From Tethya wilhelma (lineage: Eukaryota > Porifera > Demospongiae > Tethyida > Tethyidae): a DNA stretch of 64,000 nucleotides. The stretch's first letter is position 1, and the number at the start of each line of letters is the position of its first letter. The position numbers and the translations under genes are program-made. The stretch is from NCBI GenBank assembly GCA_964030475.1, contig CAXIPT010000001.1, positions 7,220,179-7,284,178 on the forward strand, read 5' to 3'. Below the pieces are notes generated by a model. That model was not told the DNA's origin. It saw only the letters and a list, made by a program, of their open reading frames with translations, and ran no database searches. Positions 51,401-59,719 of this stretch are shown in pieces.

Positions 51401-53880
51401 TGAAAGAACTTCATTTACCTTCAAGTAGATATCTTGAAAAATGTGGCCCATTTCACAATGAGTTGTGTATTGCGCTGAAGAAAATGCTTCAGCAAAACAA
51501 AACGCTTCAAACTTTTACTTTTGACAGTACCTGCATTGACAATATTGCTAAAAGTATTGCAGATGGATTGCAAGAAAACTCCTCACTAAAAGTGTTCAAA
51601 TTTGGCAATAGTCAAACTACCCTGACAGATAATGTATTGGCAATGAATCTTTCATCGGCAAGTTCCAATAAAAGTCTTCAGCAATTGCATTTATGCGGAG
51701 CTCATTTTGAATTTATACAAGATGACAATGAGTGGAGTATGAAATTTGTAGACAGACACATGGTGCCGCAGTTTTTCTGTGCTATTAATCAATCTTCCAT
51801 GAAGTTATCAATAACTGAGCTTGATTTGAGTTGGTTGGATATAACTAGTTCAAGAGCAGTAAGTATTTTTCAATCATTGGAGCAGAACTCTACATTAAAA
51901 ATACTTGACCTTTCTGGAAACAATCTCATTGCACAATGTCATCATCATCATGAAAATGAAGATGTTAGTCATGCTATTGAAAAAATGCTCAGAACCAATG
52001 TTTCTCTCCAAAAATTGCTTTTATGTTCAGATGCTGTTAATGATACTATTCTTAGTGGTATTGCTAAAGGGCTGGCTAATAACTCTACACTTAAAGTGCT
52101 CAATTTAGAGGAGAACATTTTTAGTGAGCATGTAATAGTGTTCCTTCTTTCATCTCTTGGCTCATTACAGTCTCTATGTTTCAGCGGTGTTGAGCTTAAT
52201 TGCTTGGATTCAGTACAACATTTGTGGAAAATTAAGTGCATTGACATCCTTCCACTTTTTATGTGTGTCCTAAATCAAGAGTTCTTCAATGCACAGATAT
52301 CACAACTGTTGTTTCATCATTCAGCCATATCTAGTAGTTGTACAACAAAATTGTTTCATTGTCTAGAAGAAATGTCTAGGCTAAGCTTGCTTGAACTTGA
52401 CTTGTCATCGTCTGAGCCATGGGAAGATAGTGATAAATTAATTGCAGCTGATTCACTTGAGAGAATACTTAAAGAAAAGCAGCTAATAAAATCGTTAAAA
52501 CTGTGTGGTAATTTAGTTAATGATATTATAGCTGAAGGTATTGTGAATGGTTTGACCAATAATTTATCTCTTGAACATCTTACAGTGAATGTAGCAGACG
52601 AAATAGACAAATTATATTTGGATGATGGCATTATTGCAGGAATTCTCTCTGCAGCTACATCGAATCACACTCTGTGTCAATTATGCTTGAGTGGTGTTCA
52701 GCTTATACGTTTACAAAATCAAAGTTATTGGAAGTTAGAAGGAACTACAGGTCAGTTTACGATCCTCAAGTTTTTCCATGTCCTCAATCTTAGTACAATG
52801 ACAATTCAACTATCTAAGCTTGATATGAGTTTTGCTGATATCTCAAATTGTGAAGTGGTTAATATATTCAAGTGTTTAGAAAAAGTTCATGGCTTAAGAG
52901 AATTAGATCTATCAGGAAACAAAAGCATTGTGATAGGTGATGTCACTGTATTTTCTCTTGCTATAGAGAAGCTGCTTGAAACAAACAAAACCCTCAAATC
53001 GATGCACCTTCAATGTGGTTCAGTTAATGATACTATAGCCAGAAGCATTGCAAATGGATTGTTGAAAAACTCCTCACTTGAAGAGCTAGATCTAAGTACT
53101 AACATGTTGAGTGATGATGTTATTGCCAAGCTTCTTTCATCAGCTAATGCAAACTGTAGTATTTGTAATCTAAATGTATGTGGTGTTCACCTGTTTCGTA
53201 AACAATCCCAAGAGTGGGGTATACAAGATTTAGACAAGATGGAGATGCCGAAGTTTTTCTGTGCTCTCAATCAAAGTTCCATTCATCCAAGTCATATAAT
53301 TAAACTAGATTTGAAACAAGCTTGTGTGAGCAGTGACAGAGCAATTGTTCTTTTCCGAGTTCTTGAAAGTAACAGTTTTCTGAAGGAATTAAATCTATCG
53401 CAAAACACTGAAATGTCAGGAAGCTCAAAATCTGAGATTGAATCTGTAGGGCATGCTGTTTTGAGGATGCTTTTCAACAATAAAACTCTTGAAACTCTTA
53501 TAATTAGTCATTGTAACTTGCGATCAAATGTGCTTATTTCTATACTCAATGGACTTCGCTGCAACAAAACTATGAAGACCTTAGATATTAGTTACAATCG
53601 ATTAAAAGCACACTCCTCAGATTTCATGGGTAGTATGTTATTAAATAATAAATTTCTAACTTCACTTGATGCTAGGTGCTGCTGGCGTAAAAGAAACAGT
53701 AGAGAAGTAGACAGCAGCATTAGAAAGATTGCTGATCCACTAATAAGAAATACATCACTACAGACGTTTATACTTTGGTCAGAAGAACAAGAAGTGTTGT
53801 TTACAATCATTAGAATGCAAAATGAACAAAATACTGACCTTTCTAATGTCCGGAAAAAGATTAAAAGTTATAAGATATAA
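35790..53880 (+). CDS. NLR-type receptor: Death domains, NACHT ATPase, long LRR array
   Basis: Model: 35790-36058, 43001-43182, 44009-44263, 48374-53880 (2070 aa); the exon at 47194-47448 can be added without shifting frame. Exon 1 (MASADLADLAAANEYLLRLP, ending KATYR, phase 2) joins exon 43001 (SLVYAFANTSNYDAIDEFC, needs phase 2), completing one Death domain. Exon 44009 encodes a second (KPTLRKLISYLHPLSPKWYL, GDHMCLVKMFGMWL). The last exon has an acidic Ser-rich linker, then NACHT with Walker A GSPGVGKTTLTRIACIDWANG-type loop (48796-48819) and Walker B VLFIFDGFDEL (about 49015-49047). From about 50460 an RNI-type LRR region of about 1100 residues follows. NLRs of this form sense microbial or damage signals and signal through Death-fold contacts. 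The splice model is inferred from phase and needs transcript support. Confidence 0.8.
36612..37080. mobile_element. Inverted-repeat element in NLR intron 1
   Basis: The left end CAGGCCCCTCTCCTCAAAAA, followed by GAGAGGGCCTGGTACGTGACGTCA, is mirrored at the right by TGACGTCACGTACTAGGCCCTCTCC and TTTTTGGAGGAGAGAGGGGCCTG. Total about 470 bp with arms of about 60 bp. No ORF of note inside. Non-autonomous foldback element. Confidence 0.75.
38270..38600. repeat. Two diverged tandem copies of a roughly 180 bp repeat
   Basis: The words CTATGGGACTCGCTCAAGCTCG, GGGTGTGGCCTCGAAGCTTAG and AAAAGCCTCAGATTTCAG at 38295-38410 recur as CTATGAAGCTCGCTCAGGCTCG, GGGTGTGGCCTCGAAACTTAG and AAAAGCCTCAGATCTCAG at 38480-38580. 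Non-coding. Confidence 0.7.
39640..40450. mobile_element. Roughly 0.8 kb foldback element in NLR intron 1
   Basis: The left end (CATATAGAGGGATTCTGCAA, then TTAGCCAATCAACAGCGCTG and AAAGTCTTTGAAG) matches the reverse complement of the right end (CAAAGTCTGAAGTGCTAATTGGCTAATAGGAATCCCTCTATATA). A second inner inverted pair (GGCCAACATTTGTTGAATACTAGTTTCTCATCA against TGATGAGAAACTAGTAATCAACAAATCTTGGCC) shows the whole unit is palindromic. The 119-codon minus ORF across its left edge has no protein-like features. Confidence 0.75.
40595..41400. repeat. Complex of short inverted repeats (AT-rich, GGTCACTAAC family)
   Basis: Pairs include CTCATTAATATATTCATAAGG against CCTCATGAATATATTAATGAG (40605-40715), and GTTTATATAGTAACCTCGGGC against GGTCGCTATAATATATAAACAC (41280-41330). 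Terminal words TAGTGACC / GGTCACTAAC are seen at 40645 and 41368. It appears to be nested or adjacent foldback elements. No gene. Confidence 0.55.
41690..42678. mobile_element. Foldback element family GTAGGAATGGGC, copy 1
   Basis: An arm at about 41695-41805 (AGTAAAAATTTC, TGTAGGAATGGGCAGGGCGG, TTCGGCACATGACTACTTCA) is repeated inverted at about 42010-42105. A tail of about 570 bp follows, ending CATTCGTCCCATTCCTAC at 42660-42677. The same arm and tail recur at 45036-46556, 57047-57600 (partial tail) and 58612-59245 (reverse orientation). No transposase ORF in any copy; non-autonomous. Confidence 0.8.
43001..44510. repeat. Tandem duplication, unit 1 (Death-domain exons of the NLR)
   Basis: Contains exons 43001-43182 and 44009-44263. 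The same two exons with their introns recur at 44600-47690, nearly identical. The exon 44009-44263 product differs from that at 47194-47448 essentially only at one residue (WLNSHNP against WLNFHNP). Confidence 0.9.
44512..44680. repeat. Near-perfect 81 bp palindrome at the duplication junction
   Basis: Arm 44512-44592, spacer ATTATAG, arm 44600-44680. The left arm is an inverted copy of the start of exon 44622 with its acceptor and upstream 20 bp (CTGAAATAGAAGTATTATTATA against TATAATAATACTTCTATTTCAG). It lies exactly where duplication unit 1 ends and unit 2 begins, so it is probably a scar of the rearrangement that made the duplication. In RNA it would hide the acceptor of exon 44622 in a stable hairpin. 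Confidence 0.9.
44600..47690. repeat. Tandem duplication, unit 2, with inserted element
   Basis: Repeats 42970-44510 in the same orientation, interrupted by a 1.5 kb foldback element (about 45036-46556). It carries exon 44622-44803 (enters in phase 2, leaves in phase 1) and exon 47194-47448 (phase 1 to phase 1). Including exon 44622 after exon 44263 would break the frame, but exon 47194 can be added in frame. So transcripts may carry one or two copies of the Death exon. Confidence 0.85.
45036..46556. mobile_element. Foldback element family GTAGGAATGGGC, copy 2 (insertion with empty-site reference)
   Basis: Left arm from 45036 (AAGTATAGTAAAAATTTCAT, GTGTAGGAATGGGCAGTGC) and inverted arm at 45840-45950, then a tail to CCCATTCCTACTATACGTAC near 46548. 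The undamaged duplicate at 43400-43420 reads ATTATTATAGTTGCTATAC straight through, so the insertion lies between ATTATTA and TAGTTGCTATAC. No long target-site duplication is evident. No transposase ORF. Confidence 0.85.
47700..48370. other. Intron before the NACHT exon; nothing recognised
   Basis: AT-rich, with one short repeat (AAGGTCAAAGGAGAGAGCCTGGGAATGAGG at about 48249) shared with about 13650 and the repeats near 58070 and 62510. No exon candidate. Confidence 0.5.
50640..53640 (+). repeat. Six copies of a roughly 165-residue LRR super-unit within the NLR
   Basis: Each unit contains, in order, a G-V-x-L motif, a Trp, FF-x-x-L-N/C-Q, LDLS, F-x-x-LE-x-N, LDLSGN, AI-x-KML, VND-x-IA-x-x-IA-x-GL-x-NSSL and LLSSA. 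Unit starts are marked by LCGVQLSS (about 50680), LHGVHLSR (51200), LCGAHFEF (51690), FSGVELNC (52185), LSGVQLIR (52690) and VCGVHLFR (53180). The period is about 500 bp (about 165 aa, roughly six LRRs), so the array grew by duplicating blocks of LRRs and not single repeats. Confidence 0.8.
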
Positions 53881-54156
53881 AAAAGTTATTCATCTAGATT
53901 TCAGGATCATCTTTCACACTATATAGTGAGAGTAAGTGAGACACATGCACAAACTTCCAAACATACTACTGCTGGTGAATTGCAATGTCATGTAAATTAT
54001 GTGATAGTGTCAGTATCACAATTAATGTCAGTACCTGTATATATCTCTACAAGTTTGAGGTGCCTTGAGTGCATGTTGTTTGATGAACTATAGAGAACTA
54101 TCATGAAGAGTAAAAGCAATAAGTATGACATGCATACCTGCACACACACATGGGCA

Positions 54157-54158
54157 CA

Positions 54159-54206
<48 letters not shown>
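54157..54206. repeat. (CT)n microsatellite
   Basis: About 50 bp of CT repeats, replacing the (CA)n tract found at the matching intron of the main IFT140 copy. Confidence 0.9.
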
Positions 54207-54209
<3 letters not shown>

Positions 54210-56565
54210 AGTCTTCGGGAGTGGGAGCAGGCCATGTAATTGTAGTCAAAGACTACTGCTGTCATGTTCATATTCTCTGTTCAATGAACACTTTGAAAGG
54301 GCCATTGAAGTAGCTATAGTGGAGGACAGTGACTCAAAGTTATAGCAGCTTAATATCATTAATTTAATTTCACCAGAAAATTTAGTATGGCCAAGAAGAT
54401 GGTAAGGAAGTGACATTTTGAGCACAGTGAAACACACAATCTTATACTATGCTTGTACAGATACTGATAAATAGAAAGGAGAGCATCAAATAATTTTTTA
54501 AGCATGTTACTGCTCCCTCCTTCAGGATATAAGAAGGGCCATCTATTTCTACACCAAGGCTCATTGTTACACTCCAGCCATTCAGTTAGCCAGGGAACAT
54601 GGCCTCGATAGTGAGTTGATGAACCTTGCTCTTTTGAGCTCTCATGAGCTCTCATGAGGATATGATTGAAACTGCGCATGCTATAGGTATGTTAATATCT
54701 TTAAAATGATATGATTGACATACGATAATTATATTGTAGGTATTACGAAGAGAATCCTGAAACTCTAGATAAGGCCATAACATTATATCACAAGGTGTGG
54801 ATAGCCAAAAGTGGTGGTTAGACTATTGAATATTTTCACTGCCTAGTTCACTTTCTCTCTATATATATAGTCTCATGAAATTTCCAAGGCCTTGCATGGA
54901 ACTCTGCTTCAAATATCAGAAATTTGACAGCCCCCATCACATAGCCAAAGACCTGGGTGAAGACTCCAGTCCCGAAATGACAAAGAAAGTCGCTGACTTC
55001 TTCATGGAGCACGATCAGTTTGAGAAAGCAATGGAACTGCTGGTGAAGAACAAACGTCTGAGTTGAGTCTGACTCACTGAGGAGCTCGTGGAGAGAATGA
55101 CAGTTGCAAAGAAACCCAACGGTGAGGAGAGAGGGAATTATTATATCCTCTCAATTCTACCACGTAGTGAATAGTTTCACTTTCACAGTTGTTTCTCATC
55201 AAGTATTATTTGTTTGTTTTTTTAACTTTTGCGGATGAATTGTGATCCTCTAAATCTGTAATTTAAAGTTATTTTCAGCCAAACTTTCCCACTATATGGT
55301 ATTTGTCTTGCTGAATATCACTTCAATTACTGCATCACGGAATAACATTGTCCTGTTTATCATCATTGTTCCAGAGACACCTGAGGAGAGTGCACAGAGG
55401 GTACAGCTCCTGGAAAAGCTAGCTGAGTGCTGTGTCAACCAGGGTTCATATCACCTGGCAACAAAGAAGTACACTCAAGCTGGAAACAAAACAAAAGTGA
55501 GTATAGGTAGTTTTTTTTGCAGGCCATTCCACTCATAACATAAGTCATGTAACTTACATGTTGTTTTCTTCATAGGCCATGAAGGCTCTCCTCAAATCAG
55601 GAGACACGGACAAGATTGTTTTGTTTGCTGGTGTTTCAAGACAGAAGGATGTGTATGTCATGGCGGCCAATTACCTCCAGTCTCTGGACTGGAGACAAAA
55701 TGCTGAGATTATGAAGAACATCATCAGTTTCTACACCAAAGGCAGAGCACTGGAGTCCCTAGCTGGGTTCTATGATGCTTGTGCTCAGGTATGTAAGAAA
55801 TGATTGGGCACATACACACATACAAGATAGACCCAGTTTTGTTCTTATTGTAGGTTGAGATTGATGAGTACCAGAACTATGCTAAAGCTCAGGGAGCACT
55901 GAATGAGGCAGTGAAAACTCTCAGTAAGGCCAAAACTAAGAACCCAGCAGCACTACAAGAGAAGATCACTTTCTTCAAGGAGAGAATAGAGTTGGTCAAA
56001 AAGTTTGCAGATGCCAGAAGGTATGGATGAGTGTGTTTTGTCTCACAGTTGATAGCTTACAACTTTGATACTATAAAATTAATCTGGCCAGCACAAAGCA
56101 TTATCTAACCACATTAAAAAAAATCCTAGTACATGATGTTGTTAATAAAATTAATGCTGCTACTGCATGTACATGCATTTACCTTGGCCTCTAAGCGGCC
56201 ATTCAATGAGAAATAGAATGAAGACTGGCTTAATTCAAAGCATCAGCGTCTTGTTTTTCAAGGCCAAGAAGTAAAGTCACATGATTTGTATTGGCCCACA
56301 GATGTTGGACCTTTAACAGAGTGTGCATGCAAACTAATAGCTGAATCAGCTAAGCTTCATGTCATGTTTTAACAGAATTTACTAATTCAGGTAAAGTCAT
56401 GTAGCAAAAAGGTCTACTATAATAATCACTTTCACCCCCTAATTTAAAATGAAATGGAACTAAGGCAACACATAATTATTAACTTTGTCATGCTTACAGC
56501 TTCTTTTAGGTATGTATGTATCCAGGCCAATAGCTAGGTTAGAGTGAGGCTGTGTTTTTGGGATA

Positions 56566-56781
56566 CCGTATAGCACAAAAATTTGGCGGATTTTAATATT
56601 GGCAGATTGGCGGTTTTGGTAAGGACTGCCAATATTAAATCTGCCAAACCGTCATTTTTGCGCATGCACATATGGAATACGTGTATTGCTGCGTGCGCAA
56701 ACGCCAAAATAAAATCCACCAATCATGAAATTTTTGACAATCCGCCAAATTTTATTCCCGCCAATATTTTGTGCTATAAGG
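56566..56781. mobile_element. MITE, family CCGTATAGCAC, copy 2, with empty site in main IFT140
   Basis: A 216 bp element, ends CCGTATAGCACAAAAATTTGG and CCAATATTTTGTGCTATAAGG, flanked by TA on both sides. The homologous intron of the main gene (near 34840) reads GGGATATATCTTGTCTC with a single TA, giving a clean empty site. The insertion therefore happened after the IFT140 duplication, with TA target duplication as in Tc1/mariner-type MITEs. Confidence 0.92.
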
Positions 56782-57040
56782 TATATCTTGTCTCTGCAGG
56801 GTGTATGAGGAGGATCAGGATGAGTGTATGCGTCAGTGTCAGTCACTGTTGGATGAGCCCAACAGGCTTGAGACCGCAGTGAGGGTGGGAGATGTCTATG
56901 GACTCATGATCGAACACTATGGAGAGGTTGGAAACTATGACCAGGTACTTATGCTCTAGATGCACACACTAGCCACACAATGTATACAGATTTGCCGTGA
57001 CCCATCATTCAGATTTTAACGATGATGGTGTGTGTGTGTG

Positions 57041-57041
57041 N
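57041..57041. other. Single N: assembly join
   Basis: Lies inside a (TG)n tract at the right end of the IFT140 pseudogene copy; unrelated repeat sequence follows immediately. Probably a scaffold gap or misjoin. Confidence 0.8.
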
Positions 57042-57046
57042 TAAAA

Positions 57047-57600
57047 TACTGTACTTTTTATTTAGCCATTTTTATGTAGGTAAAGGTCGTCAATAGACCA
57101 CGTGGTTTGCAATTACTTATAATGCGCATGCGCATTAAATGTACAGTTCTGCTTTTTGTATACAACTAGTCTCTGCTGTATGAATACAATTGAGCACCTT
57201 GGTGTTTAAAAAAGTGAATGAACAAGTATAGTAAAAATTTTATAAAAATTAGAAGTGTAGGAATGGGCAGTGCGGTAAAAAGCAATGAAACAAGGTAAGT
57301 CTCTGAATTTCGGCACATGACTACTTCATTTTTTGTACCCAACTCTTATACATTACTGTGTACCTACATTCTATATACTTGTTACTTTATCCAAATTAGT
57401 CAAGTGATTGCTTGCATTGACTCATGAGCCAAATGACTGACACTATAATGATGGAATTCATACTTGCAATTGACTCATTAAATGAAGTAGTCATGTGCCG
57501 AAATTCAGAGACTTACCTTGTTTCATTGCTTTTTACCGCACTGCCCATTCCTACACTTCTAATTTTTATAAAATTTTTACTATACTTGTATAATTATGAG
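57047..57600. mobile_element. Foldback element family GTAGGAATGGGC, copy 3 (truncated tail)
   Basis: A partial inverted tail (57047-57230) is followed by an arm 57225-57330 (AGTATAGTAAAAATTTTAT, GTGTAGGAATGGGCAGTGCGG, TTCGGCACATGACTACTTCA) and its inverted partner 57480-57595 around a 150 bp spacer. The arms are about 95 percent complementary by eye. Confidence 0.8.
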
Positions 57601-57649
57601 TGATCATACAATTAAAGTGTTTTTTTAGCTGTAGTTTTTGTTGGTTTTT

Positions 57650-58090
57650 TTTTTTTTCAAAGTTCTTTGTTGTTGTTTTTTCTTCGTGAACTTACTTTGT
57701 TGGTTGTGAGGAAAATGGTCGTACTCCGCTACACGGTGTGCGTGCGCTGGTGTCAGTACATGCAGAGGCTCCATTGCCCCCACCTCTCCAATCTTGGGCC
57801 AAGCTCAGGATGCCGATAGTCAGAAGTAGTCTCCACAGTTTTCTATCCATTTCAATGGTCATTTTTAGTGCCCGAATATTCAATGATTTTCCTTGATTCA
57901 GAACCTTCAATTGTGCAAAGAGACTGACTCAGTGTTCGTTCACTCCCGGATCCCATAATTATATACTAGCTTGCGCCCTAGATATGATGTAGCCTCGATC
58001 CCAGGCTCCTCCTCCTTTAGCTTTTTTTGCAAAAAGCACAGCATACCATATTATCTGAGAGGAGGGGAGCCTGCATGGGAATGAGGCTAT
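57650..58090 (-). pseudogene. Orphan copy of the CUB gene's signal-peptide exon and flanks
   Basis: Near-identical to 62110-62530. The minus frame encodes MDRKLWRLLLTIGILSLAQD and continues to SSQPT with the donor GTAAGT, as in exon 1 of the CUB gene (62284-62130). No further exons lie downstream on the minus strand; a foldback element follows instead. The CUB gene has its own closer copy, so this one is probably non-functional or an alternative first exon of something not seen. The flank also carries an inverted pair (AGGCTCCTCCTCC against GAGGAGGGGAGCCTG). Confidence 0.7.
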
Positions 58091-58129
58091 AGATATGACG
58101 TATGTCATGAATACGAATACGTGTCACTG

Positions 58130-58610
58130 ACTCTTAACATCTGTTTTATGGTCAGAATCGGGTCTATAGTCAGATGTTTGAGGCAAGCTAGTTCTGACAA
58201 ACAATTGATAAAACACTATACAATTGATAATCATGGATTGTGCAAACTATAGACCATGAAGCAGATGTTTGAGTCAAGCTATAGTTCTGACAAACACAAT
58301 TGATGAATATTCTATACAATTGATAATCTTAATTGATTGAGGAAGCTAGTTTCCACATTGCAGCTGCTTGATGTAATGCAAGAAGATCACCAAAGGAAAA
58401 ACATATTTTACATATGGTCAGAATCGGGTCTATAACTGTTTGCACAATCATGATTATTGATTATCATGCAACTCTATACTGTTATAGGATAGTTTGTCGG
58501 AGCTATATATGTAGCTTGACCCTAACATCTGCTTTATTCATGGTATAGTTTGCACAATATTATCAATTGTATTATATTAATATTGTGCGAACTATCATAC
58601 ATACAGTAGT
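58130..58610. repeat. CAATTGATAA / TGGTCAGAATC foldback repeat cluster
   Basis: Dense inverted words: ACATCTGTTTTATGGTCAGAA, TATACAATTGATAATC, TTTGCACAATCATGATTA, TAGTTTGCACAATATTATCAATTG. Same family as 62560-63420. Non-coding. Confidence 0.7.
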
Positions 58611-58611
58611 A

Positions 58612-59245
58612 CGTATAGTAGGAATGGGCCGACTGTCCCATAGACACAATACAAAATGTTTCACAAAAATCTAGCAAGACAAAGTTAAACCTTCAAACTT
58701 GCTCAGAAGCTCTCTTAGACAGATTACCAACAGCATGTAAGGGCTAAAGCTCACGTGCAGAAACTTTCTCGTTGAGAGCGCTAGTCAGAAGCTACACCCA
58801 CGCAGTTTTGTTCTCACTTACTTCCTTACTTCCTTACTGACTTACTTGAACGCCATTTCCAGAGGAACAAAAGGCATTTAGCTAGTTTTGACTACACAAA
58901 GTAACTTCTTTACACCCAAATTAGGATCTTTTGGACTCGTTTACTGCCTAAATCTGCATGCTCAAACAAGACTGAGCTAGAAAGCTTTGAAACTTAGTAT
59001 ATAAATTCATACACTTCAATGCAGCCATCTTTTGTAGGTAGAGTTCAAAGGTCATTATCTCTCCTCGTGGCATATAATGCGCATTGTTTGATATTTCATA
59101 TGACAGGATGCATTAGGATTGAATTTAAAATGAAAATGAAGTATAGTCATGTGCCGAAATTGCGACATGCATGCCTTGTTTCCATACTTTTACAACACTG
59201 CCCAATCCTACACTGTTCGTTTTTATGAAATTTTTACATAACACG
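58612..59245. mobile_element. Foldback element family GTAGGAATGGGC, copy 4 (reverse orientation)
   Basis: Begins GTATAGTAGGAATGGGCCGA (tail end) and finishes with the arm CATGTGCCGAAATTGCGACA and ACTGCCCAATCCTACACTGTTC, the reverse arrangement of copies 1 and 2. It lacks the second arm. The ORF at 59019-59228 inside it is not gene-like. Confidence 0.75.
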
Positions 59246-59262
59246 TACATAATTTTTACATA

Positions 59263-59432
59263 CCGTAGATTGGGAAATTTTCGTCGGTAAAATATTTTGC
59301 CTGTTAAATTTTCGTCATTGCGGATGATTTGGTAAAGATCGCCATACAAAATAAACTTTCACCGAGTTTAATTTTCGTCGGTAATGGTCATCAACGAAAA
59401 ATTTTTAGCGATGAAAATTTCCCAATCTACGG
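59263..59432. mobile_element. MITE with CCGTAGATTGGGAAATTTTC ends
   Basis: A 170 bp near-complete palindrome: CCGTAGATTGGGAAATTTTCGTCGGTAAAA at left and its reverse complement (GAAAATTTCCCAATCTACGG) at right, flanked by TA on each side. It shares the outer CCGTA and TA target with the CCGTATAGCAC family. Confidence 0.88.
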
Positions 59433-59719
59433 TATGCACCTCTGCTAGCAGCTATAGTATAGGCTGCTTTATTTTTTGACAAAAGTTCATTTTTTGTGTG
59501 ATTGAAAAAAAATTAATCGTCACTATATTTGGGACGTGCTAATCATTTTTAATTTGCATGTTTGTGTATAATAATATTGTGCACAATTTGGAAAAAGTAT
59601 ATTATAATATTATACCTATACTTTAAACTGTACTGTACAATAGTTAAAGTCTTTATAATCTTAGACTAGTATTAATAGTTTCTACTACTATAACAGTTGA
59701 TTCATAGTTAAGGCATAAA

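Larger units (their letters stand above)
54045..57040 (+). pseudogene. Duplicated, decayed 3' part of IFT140 (exons 20-28)
   Basis: Collinear with about 32260-35090 of the main gene, introns included, at high identity (long stretches identical). Damage: the first exons are badly degraded; CTCATGAGCTCTCATGAG is a small duplication in the exon near 54640; the exon at 54878-55130 lost about 37 bp after AACGTCTGAGT and gained an immediate stop; exon starts contain extra bases (CCTTGCATGGAACTC). Later exons (55375-55496, 55576-55788, 55854-56021, 56800-56944) are nearly intact. It also carries a 216 bp MITE absent from the main gene, and is truncated at the N (57041). No promoter or 5' exons; not expected to make IFT140. 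Confidence 0.85.

Noticed and set aside
52000..52650. Several minus-strand ORFs of 90 codons opposite the LRR exon
   Set aside because: Shadows of the repetitive leucine-rich coding sequence on the plus strand.
54103..54345. 80-codon ORF with Ser-Leu run
   Set aside because: Translation through a CT microsatellite within the IFT140 pseudogene.
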